A stretch of DNA of 10,938 nt, taken from NCBI GenBank assembly GCA_947165805.1, contig CAMVBT010000059.1:1-10938 (forward strand), given 5' to 3'. Position numbers and translations under genes: made by a program. Source of the stretch: an uncultured Clostridia bacterium (GTDB taxonomy: Bacteria > Bacillota > Clostridia > Oscillospirales > Ruminococcaceae). This document shows, piece by piece, positions 1 through 4,935 of the stretch (positions are counted from its first letter, which is position 1; each line of letters opens with the position of its first letter). The notes under the pieces were generated by a model, which was not told the DNA's origin, made no database searches, and worked only from the letters and a program-made list of their open reading frames with translations.

Positions 1-2
1 TC

Positions 3-30
3 ATTATACCATGCTGGGCGGCAGGCGCAA
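3..30 (-). promoter_or_regulatory. Candidate sigma-A promoter reading out of the left edge
   Basis: On the minus strand TTGCGC (25-30) is followed by a 16-nt spacer and a perfect TATAAT (3-8). Transcription would start just beyond the left edge, so its target gene cannot be seen. The -10 is consensus and the -35 matches at the first four positions. Support is by motif and spacing only. Confidence 0.4.
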
Positions 31-100
31 CAGGTGTCAGGGTTTGACGGGTATTTTTATACAAAAAAGGCAGCTAAATATTTATAGTAGGTAATAGAAA

Positions 101-125
101 CGCAACTATTGCGAAAAGTTTTTTT
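101..125 (+). terminator. Weak terminator-like hairpin
   Basis: CGCAA (101-105), loop CTA, TTGCG (109-113), then AAAAG and seven T's (119-125). The stem has only 5 bp and no plus-strand gene precedes it within the window. It might end a transcript entering from the left, or be a chance feature of this AT-rich spacer. The rest of 31-199 shows nothing I can support. Confidence 0.2.
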
Positions 126-199
126 GGTGATTTTCAATATGAGCTTCCATATATAACATTGCATAATCTGAGGTTTTTAAAAATTTTTTTCATTGTTTT

Positions 200-265
200 T
201 CAGAAAATATATGATGCTAATGCTGCGGCACCGAGAACTACTACCATTCCGATACAAATTCCCAT
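200..265 (-). CDS. 21-residue single-helix membrane micropeptide, unknown function
   Basis: A short reading frame begins ATG at 265 and stops with TGA at 202-200. It encodes MGICIGMVVV, then LGAAALASYIF. The whole product is one hydrophobic stretch of about 18 residues, rich in Val, Ala and Gly with no internal charge, so a single membrane-spanning helix is the likely fate. The main argument that it is real is the AGGAGG at 274-279, a full Shine-Dalgarno match 8 nt before the ATG. An extended -10 promoter also lies about 50 nt upstream. I do not recognise a family. It could be a regulatory membrane peptide, a toxin-like peptide, or a leader whose translation matters more than its product. It stands alone, downstream of and co-directional with the decayed two-component genes. 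Confidence 0.55.
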   Translation of the reverse strand: MGICIGMVVVLGAAALASYIF

Positions 266-316
266 TGTTCTTTCCTCCTTTCGGTGTTTTCGGGTCTTTC
301 CCTTTGTTGTGACTTC

Positions 317-325
317 ATTTTATCA
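317..325 (-). promoter_or_regulatory. Extended -10 promoter of the micropeptide
   Basis: The minus strand reads TGATAAAAT, a TG-n-TAAAAT extended -10 (hexamer at 317-322). No good -35 lies 16-18 nt upstream, as is usual for extended -10 or activator-dependent promoters. The expected start near 310 leaves a leader of about 45 nt before the Shine-Dalgarno site and the ATG at 265. Confidence 0.4.
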
Positions 326-332
326 CACCGAC

Positions 333-350
333 CTTTGCAACATCTTTGCA
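333..350. repeat. Direct repeat over the -35 region
   Basis: CTTTGCA occurs at 333-339 and again at 344-350, 11 bp from start to start, about one helical turn. On the minus strand the pair covers the place where a -35 would lie (about 340-345) for the extended -10 at 317-322. This geometry would suit an activator dimer binding one face of the helix. No regulator is identified. Confidence 0.35.
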
Positions 351-390
351 GATATCAAAGAATTTTAAAAAATTTAAAAATTTTTTCGGA

Positions 391-415
391 ATATAAAAAT
401 GCCGCCCTTTGCGGC
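391..415 (-). terminator. Candidate terminator of the minus-strand two-component unit
   Basis: Read on the minus strand, GCCGC (415-411), a 5-nt loop AAAGG and GCGGC (405-401) are followed by ATTTTTATATT. The stem is 5 bp of pure G/C and the T-rich tail follows at once, as in an intrinsic terminator. It lies about 75-95 nt beyond the stop of the response-regulator remnant. A competing CTTTGC/GCAAAG pairing overlaps it. Confidence 0.45.
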
Positions 416-447
416 TGCAAAGAACGGCTTGCTGTACTTTATAATAA

Positions 448-464
448 TATCCGCGAAGCGGATA
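448..464 (-). repeat. 7-bp hairpin just past the regulator remnant
   Basis: TATCCGC (448-454), loop GAA, GCGGATA (458-464) is a perfect inverted repeat about 24 nt beyond the stop at 488. On the minus strand it is followed by TTATTATAAAG, which is AT-rich but not a proper T-tract. It may stabilise the 3' end or act together with the hairpin at 401-415. The stretch between it and the stop contains ATTCTGC twice in tandem. Confidence 0.35.
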
Positions 465-487
465 CCGTCATTCTGCATTCTGCATTA

Positions 488-989
488 TCAATACCCGTTG
501 TACAGGAAATCCGCCCACGAATACTGGCTCATGTACTCGGTCTCGTAGGCGTTGACGGCTCCCGCGTCGAGCTCCTGAAAGCGGTAATAATCGCAGTCAA
601 GCACATCGACGTTGACCGCGAGCGCGTTGTAGCTGCGAGCTACGGCACTTTCCGCTCCAACTGCCTTGAGGCTCTTTATCATCGCCAAAATGTAGGTCTG
701 GAGCAGGTTCTGGAGCTTCTTGTCATACGGCTCGTCCTCGAATATCGCGGCAAAAATCTCGCGGGTGGTGCAGGAGCTCCCGTGGGCGTTTCGCGACCTC
801 GACGCCGTTCATTCCCCTCATGTGTATATCGAGGAAGGCTATGTCGCAGCCGCCGTTCTTCTCCGCTTCCTCGAGCAGCTCGTCCTGATCGTCGAACGCG
901 AGAACGTCCGCGTCGGGCTTTGCCTGCTTGACGCAGGTCTCCAGCATTTTCAGAGCCAGCGGCTCGTCGTCAAGACACAGTATCTTCAT
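488..989 (-). pseudogene. Response regulator remnant (receiver + BTAD end), internally deleted and frameshifted
   Basis: Translation from ATG 989, after the Shine-Dalgarno AAGGAGGGG, gives the first two thirds of a receiver domain: LCLDDE with acidic residues Asp7 and Asp8, and the phospho-acceptor Asp54 in AFLDIHMRGMNG. After VEVAKR (near base 785) the protein runs into unrelated residues and stops at 723. In another frame the DNA resumes with SCTTREIFAAIFEDEPYD and continues through AVNAYETEYMSQYSWADFLY to a stop at 490-488. That is the tail of a SARP/BTAD-type effector region as found in clostridial receiver-BTAD regulators. Missing between them are receiver strands beta4 and beta5 with the conserved Thr/Ser and Lys, plus the first part of the DNA-binding domain, so the gene cannot make a working regulator. 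It overlaps the kinase end by 20 nt, a sign of former translational coupling. The BTAD assignment is from remembered family sequences. Confidence 0.75.
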
Positions 990-1975
990 TCGTCTGCCCC
1001 TCCTTAGGCAGTATTATCGTTGCGGTCGTGCCTTCGCCGACCGTGCTTTCTATCTTTATCTCGCCGTCGCACATCTCTTTCAGACGCGTGCGGGTGTTCT
1101 CCATTCCGACGTGCGAGCGCCCGTCGTCGGCTCTCGGAGCCGATGTGTCAAATCCCACTCCGTCGTCGGAAACGATGACCTCGAACGCCGTGTCGGTCTC
1201 GCGGGTCGATATCTTCACCGTGCCGCCCTTCTTCTTCATTCCGACGCCGTGCTTTACGGCATTTTCGACGAGCGGCTGCACCGAGAGCATCGGGAGCTTA
1301 AACTCCGTCGCGGTGATGTCGTACTCGATGTTGAGCTTGTCCGCGAACCTGAGCTTCTCTATATAGCGGTAAGGTCACAGATATTGGTGATATGCAGTAC
1401 GACAGCCGTGATCGTGACGAGCAGGAAGCCTATCGTCACCGCTCCCGATATCACGCGGGAGATATCCCGCTTCAGATTGGAGCGGAAGTAAACGAGCAGC
1501 GATGCCAAAAAGAAATATCCGGTAATTTTATCGAGCATCATGCAGAAAACGGGATCCACTATTTTGATATTCATATACCAGCTCAAAATGCGGGAGATCA
1601 TATATACGCCCCAGAAAAAGCACAGGGACCCGAAGGCGAGATATCCGAAATTTTTCTTCCCGAAAATAAAGCTTATCGTCGGAAACAGGAATATACCGAA
1701 AAAACATACCGGTAAAAGGAGCATACAGGGAACCAGAGATTCCGTGACAGCGCGAAGATAAGCTCCGGTCCCGCGGCTCAGCGTGAACGAAACGCAGTCC
1801 GAAAATGCGTAGAACGTATTGTACGGGTTTTCGACCTCCAATATGAGCTCCCTGTCCATATATTCGGAAAAATCGTCGGGAGTTATCTCAATGAGCTCAT
1901 ATCCCGGGGTATATGGCATATTCATAGACATATCCATAAGATCGTAGAGCGACGGTCTGTCTTCTTTCTGACCAT
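970..1975 (-). pseudogene. 7TM-type sensor histidine kinase remnant, several internal deletions
   Basis: Three pieces lie in three different frames. First, ATG 1975 gives MVRKKTDRRSTILWICL, which looks like the start of a signal sequence, and then stops. Second, the frame open from 1991 to 1359 encodes an extracytoplasmic stretch (PYTPGYELIEI, LEVENPYNTFYAFSD) and about four membrane helices (LLLPVCFFGIFLF and on), ending at ICDL. Third, from about 1370 to 970 comes the end of a LytS-like kinase: YIEKLRF, the N-box LVENAVKHG, the G1 box DDGVGFD and a GEGTT strand. Lost are the remaining helices and the whole His_kinase domain with its phospho-acceptor His, so the protein cannot autophosphorylate. 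The ATPase piece may still be translated from ATG 1290 but would be inert as a sensor. The 3' end overlaps the response regulator start. The broken N-terminus is the least certain part. Confidence 0.75.
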
Positions 1976-2119
1976 TACCAAAATATATCTCTCATGCTTC
2001 GGTACCTTATATAATACTTACGCAACGTTCTTCCTGCGGGGCACTGACACAATGAATGCGATCCGTTACACACAGCATACATACCCGGCCGTTTTGCGCG
2101 GCAGCAGAGAAAACAGCAA

Positions 2120-2142
2120 GGCAGAGCGGGCTCTGCCCTTTT
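2120..2142 (+). terminator. Perfect palindromic hairpin with short T-run
   Basis: GGCAGAGC (2120-2127) and GCTCTGCC (2130-2137) form a perfect inverted repeat, realistically a 7-bp stem with a CGGG loop, followed by CTTTTAT. It resembles a weak plus-strand terminator. The plus strand carries no gene before it in this window, so it may be a relic or act as a protein site. Its first ten bases, GGCAGAGCGG, recur in the hairpin before the NRPS-like gene. Confidence 0.4.
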
Positions 2143-2152
2143 ATCATACGAC

Positions 2153-2208
2153 AAAAAGCCTCATTTTGCTTGCTATACCCGCGTCTGACGGTAACGGCAG
2201 GCTTTTTT
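2153..2208. terminator. Bidirectional terminator-like stem
   Basis: AAAAAGCCT (2153-2161) pairs with AGGCTTTTT (2199-2207), with a loop of about 37 nt holding a small CCG/CGG stem. Both strands end the stem in a run of five or six T's, so it could stop transcripts from either side. It lies 60 bases before the promoter of the phosphatase operon and would insulate it. The long loop lowers confidence. Confidence 0.4.
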
Positions 2209-2267
2209 GATACGAAATCTCCTGCGGCAACGGAGAAAAAAATGCGTATATTTCCCCTCTTCTTCCA

Positions 2268-2296
2268 TTGCTTTTTTATGCTTTATATGTTATAAT
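2268..2296 (+). promoter_or_regulatory. Promoter of the phosphatase-STAS-NRPS operon
   Basis: TTGCTT (2268-2273), a 17-nt spacer and a perfect TATAAT (2291-2296), with TG one base before the hexamer (extended -10). This is near-consensus for sigma-A and the best promoter in the window. Transcription should start near 2303, leaving a leader of about 65 nt before the GTG at 2368. The following genes have gaps of at most 55 nt, so this is likely the main promoter for all five. Confidence 0.75.
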
Positions 2297-2298
2297 AA

Positions 2299-2319
2299 AA
2301 TATTATGGGTCATAATATT
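2299..2319. promoter_or_regulatory. Operator-like 9-3-9 palindrome at the transcription start
   Basis: AATATTATG (2299-2307), spacer GGT, CATAATATT (2311-2319) is a perfect inverted repeat beginning two bases after the -10 and straddling the expected +1. Its size and place are typical of a repressor operator. In RNA it would be a weak A/U hairpin, and no T-run follows, so a DNA-binding site is more likely than a terminator. The cognate regulator is not recognisable here. Confidence 0.55.
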
Positions 2320-2367
2320 CCGGTATCTTGATCCCGACATCATGATGAAAAAATGTGAGGTGTAGAT

Positions 2368-4521
2368 GTGAAGAAAATATTCGGTATAACGATAGGCGGG
2401 CTCCATAACAAGATACTGGTGCTCGTGCTTACCAGCCTGTTTGCCGTCATATTTGTATTCGGATGCGTGTCGTTCTATCAGGCGAATACGCTCACCAGTG
2501 TGGTCAGCAAAGCAAAGACCGAGCAGCAGGAATCGATCACAGATCTGTCGGAAAACACCATGCACCGCACTCTTGAGGACTCAATGGTCAAGATAAACGC
2601 GCTGCAGGCGTACATCGCCGACGATATGTTCATGACGGTCAAAAAGGACGTATGCACACTGCGGACGCTTGCCGAGGGTCTGTTCCGTGAGAAGGACAGG
2701 ATAGAGCCGGGCAAGGTGTACCTGCCCGATCCCGCAAATGACGGCACTGTGACCGCGCAGGTCCTTTACGCCGAGGGCGTGGATTACACGAAGTCCGAGT
2801 ACCTGCCGATAGCGGCGCATATGACCGATGCCATGGAGGCGATGTACACCAGCTCCGTGTACAGTACGAACGTGTATATCGGTTTTGAGGACGGAACACA
2901 CATCGGAGTCGATCGGATATCCTCGAACAAATTCGATGAAAACGGCAAGCTGATAAATTTCCCTGTCTGCGAAAGGCCGTGGTACAGGGGCGCGGCTGAT
3001 ACCGGCGAACTGTACTTCTCCGGAGTGATGAAGGACGCTTATACCGACAGCGTGTGCGTTACCTGCTCCGCTCCGGTGTATATCGACGGAAAGCTGATCG
3101 GTGTCGTGGGCATAGACATATTCCTTGACGAAATGGCGGCTTATGTCGAGCAGTCGGCCTCCGAGAACGGCTTCATAACGATAATCAATGACAAGGGGCA
3201 GGTAATATTCGCCCCGGAGAACAACGGCATCTTCAAAGTCGAGACCGCCGAGAACGCGGAAGATATCAGGACGGTCGAAAACGGCGAGCTGGCGGGATTC
3301 GTGGCCGACGCGATCAGGGCGGAGACCGGGCTGCGGACGGTGAATGTCGGCGGCAGGGACTACTATATGTGCGGCACCCCGATGGGCGTCATAAACTGGA
3401 CGACTGTAATGGTCGTTGACAGGGAACTGACCGAGAGGCCTACGAAAGCCCTGCTTTCCCAATACGACAAGATAAACGAAGAAGCTGCCGAAGCATTCAG
3501 GGTCGGCAGCGAATCGGCGGCACAGGCTGTTCTGATAATCATGGTGTGCGTGCTGGTGATAACCGTCTGCGGAGTCTTGTACTCGGCGGGCAGGATAGTC
3601 GAACCGATAGAGAGCATGACCGCCGATATACAGGAGGGCGGCAGGACAGGCAAGCTGTTCGAGATGAAAGATATCTATAAGACCAAGGACGAGATACAGG
3701 TGCTCGCGGAGTCGTTCGACGATCTTTCAAAGAAGACGAAGCAGTATATCATAGATATAACAAATATCACGAAGGAAAAGGAACGCATAGGCACAGAGCT
3801 TGAGCTCGCCCGCAAGATACAGGCGGATATGCTCCCGAACATCTACCCGGCGTTCCCGGACAGACCCGAGCTGGATATATACGCGACCATGACTCCCGCG
3901 AAGGAAGTGGGCGGGGATTTCTACGACTTCTTCCTCATAGACGACGACCACCTCGGCATGGTAATGGCGGACGTTTCGGGCAAGGGCGTCCCCGCGGCGC
4001 TTTTCATGATGATGTCCAAGATACTTATAAACAATTACGCCATGCAGGGAGGCTCCCCCGCGAAGGTGCTCGAACAGACGAACGCGGCGATATGCAAGAA
4101 GAACGAAGAGGAAATGTTCGTTACCGTGTGGTTCGGTGTGCTTGAAATATCCACGGGAAAGATCACCGCGGCGAACGCGGGACATGAGTACCCGATACTG
4201 CGGAAAGAGAACGGCGCTTTCGAGCTTCTCAAAGACAAGCACGGCTTTGTTGTCGGCGGAATGGACGGATTGAAGTATAAGGAATATGAGATAACGCTCG
4301 AAAAGGGCGGTGAGCTTTTCCTCTACACGGACGGAGTTCCCGAGGCGACAAACGCGGACGGCGTTCTTTTCGGCACAGACAGGCTTCTTGAAGCCCTCAA
4401 CGCCCACAAGGAGCTGGGGCCGAGACAGCTCCTTCCGAAGGTCAAGGAAGCGGTGGACGGATTTGTCGGTGAAGCCGACCAGTTCGACGATCTCACGATG
4501 CTTGCGGTAAAGCTTATGTGA
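2368..4521 (+). CDS. Membrane Cache-HAMP-PP2C (SpoIIE/RsbU-type) Ser/Thr phosphatase, 717 aa
   Basis: A membrane receptor whose cytoplasmic PP2C-type domain should dephosphorylate a Ser/Thr-phosphorylated partner, most likely the STAS protein encoded next. Order: helix 1 at about 14-37; an extracellular double-Cache-like sensor at about 42-380 with landmarks CERPWY (201-206) and GVVGIDIF (245-252); helix 2 at about 386-408; a HAMP linker (410-460) and a short coiled region leading to ELARKIQADMLP (478-489), the usual entry to this phosphatase family; then the catalytic domain. Metal and catalytic motifs are intact: EVGGDFYD (513-520), MADVSGKG (533-540), NAGHEYP (603-609), TDGVPEA (654-660) and FDDLT (706-710). 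The GTG start follows GAGG with 7-nt spacing; upstream ATGs in the same frame run straight into stops. Length and architecture match RsbU/RsbP-like sensory phosphatases. The ligand is unknown. Confidence 0.93.
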   Translation: MKKIFGITIGGLHNKILVLVLTSLFAVIFVFGCVSFYQANTLTSVVSKAKTEQQESITDLSENTMHRTLEDSMVKINALQAYIADDMFMTVKKDVCTLRTLAEGLFREKDRIEPGKVYLPDPANDGTVTAQVLYAEGVDYTKSEYLPIAAHMTDAMEAMYTSSVYSTNVYIGFEDGTHIGVDRISSNKFDENGKLINFPVCERPWYRGAADTGELYFSGVMKDAYTDSVCVTCSAPVYIDGKLIGVVGIDIFLDEMAAYVEQSASENGFITIINDKGQVIFAPENNGIFKVETAENAEDIRTVENGELAGFVADAIRAETGLRTVNVGGRDYYMCGTPMGVINWTTVMVVDRELTERPTKALLSQYDKINEEAAEAFRVGSESAAQAVLIIMVCVLVITVCGVLYSAGRIVEPIESMTADIQEGGRTGKLFEMKDIYKTKDEIQVLAESFDDLSKKTKQYIIDITNITKEKERIGTELELARKIQADMLPNIYPAFPDRPELDIYATMTPAKEVGGDFYDFFLIDDDHLGMVMADVSGKGVPAALFMMMSKILINNYAMQGGSPAKVLEQTNAAICKKNEEEMFVTVWFGVLEISTGKITAANAGHEYPILRKENGAFELLKDKHGFVVGGMDGLKYKEYEITLEKGGELFLYTDGVPEATNADGVLFGTDRLLEALNAHKELGPRQLLPKVKEAVDGFVGEADQFDDLTMLAVKLM

Positions 4522-4568
4522 AGCGGCAGGCCTGACCGGATCAACACGGACCGAAAGGAGTAAATGAA

Positions 4569-4880
4569 ATGAGCGAGCTTAAGATCAGCAAAAAACAGGA
4601 ACAGGATAAGCTGACTGTTTTCATCGCGGGAAGGATAGATACCGGCACCTCCGCAAAGCTTGGTGACGAGGTGAGAGAGTCGCTTGGCGGCATAACCGAT
4701 CCCGTCCTCGATTTCGGGGAAGTCAGCTATACATCGTCTTCGGGGCTTCGTATCCTTATGAGCCTGCATAAGACCATGGCGGCAAAAAGCGGTAAGCTCA
4801 CTATCTCAAAGCCCACGCAGACGGTATATGACGTATTCGATGTAACAGGATTCGCAGGAATGATAAATATAGAGCGTTAA
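4569..4880 (+). CDS. STAS-domain anti-sigma-factor-antagonist-like protein, 103 aa
   Basis: A single STAS domain of the SpoIIAA/RsbV size and shape. KLTVFIAGRIDTGTSAKL (14-31) is the first strand-helix unit with the usual GR-D motif. VLDFGEVSYTSSSGLRIL (46-63) carries the phosphorylation loop; Ser58, just before Gly59, matches the switch serine of SpoIIAA by alignment from memory. In known systems the unphosphorylated form binds an anti-sigma kinase and frees its sigma factor, and a PP2C phosphatase restores that form. The phosphatase gene 47 nt upstream is therefore the natural partner. The start ATG has AAGGAG 8 nt upstream. An ATG five bases earlier reads only ATG-AAA-TGA. No kinase or sigma factor gene is nearby, so the binding partner is unknown. 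It could instead regulate the downstream enzyme directly. Confidence 0.9.
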   Translation: MSELKISKKQEQDKLTVFIAGRIDTGTSAKLGDEVRESLGGITDPVLDFGEVSYTSSSGLRILMSLHKTMAAKSGKLTISKPTQTVYDVFDVTGFAGMINIER

Positions 4881-4883
4881 AGG

Positions 4884-4919
4884 ACCGCAGGCAGAGCGGT
4901 GAAACTGTATTCTGCCGGT
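4884..4919 (+). repeat. Stem-loop in the leader of the NRPS-like gene
   Basis: GGCAGA (4890-4895) pairs with TCTGCC (4911-4916), and after a 3-nt bulge ACC (4884-4886) pairs with GGT (4917-4919). The stem fills most of the 55-nt gap between the STAS gene and the next start and ends 4 nt before the GGAGG. It has no T-run, so it is not a standard terminator. It could tune relative expression of the two genes or protect an mRNA end. Confidence 0.4.
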
Positions 4920-4935
4920 TTATGGAGGATCAGAT

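Larger units (their letters stand above)
1976..2367. other. Intergenic region with hairpins, promoter and operator
   Basis: About 390 bases separate the divergent kinase remnant from the phosphatase gene. Bases 1976-2100 hold nothing firm beyond an AT-rich stretch (TATTATATAAGG on the minus strand) that may be what remains of the kinase promoter. Bases 2120-2208 hold two inverted repeats and 2268-2319 hold the promoter and palindrome, all listed separately. An open frame at 2056-2295 crosses these signals and is not taken as a gene. Confidence 0.6.

Noticed and set aside
470..488. Tandem ATTCTGC repeat as a possible repeat array or CRISPR
   Set aside because: Only two 7-base units, so no array and no spacers.
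284..931. A 215-codon plus-strand frame across the leader and the regulator remnant
   Set aside because: It crosses minus-strand signals and sits opposite recognisable receiver and BTAD sequence. Its Arg-rich tail is an antisense artefact.
1359..1937. The 192-codon minus-strand frame as a complete membrane protein of its own
   Set aside because: It starts without a ribosome site, its sequence continues upstream of the ATG, and it ends abruptly in the membrane region just before kinase sequence in another frame.
2056..2295. A 79-codon plus-strand frame before the phosphatase
   Set aside because: It runs through two hairpins and the operon promoter, with no ribosome site and no domain.
2581..3462. 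A 293-codon minus-strand open frame opposite the phosphatase
   Set aside because: Antisense shadow of the Cache domain, with composition typical of reversed coding sequence.
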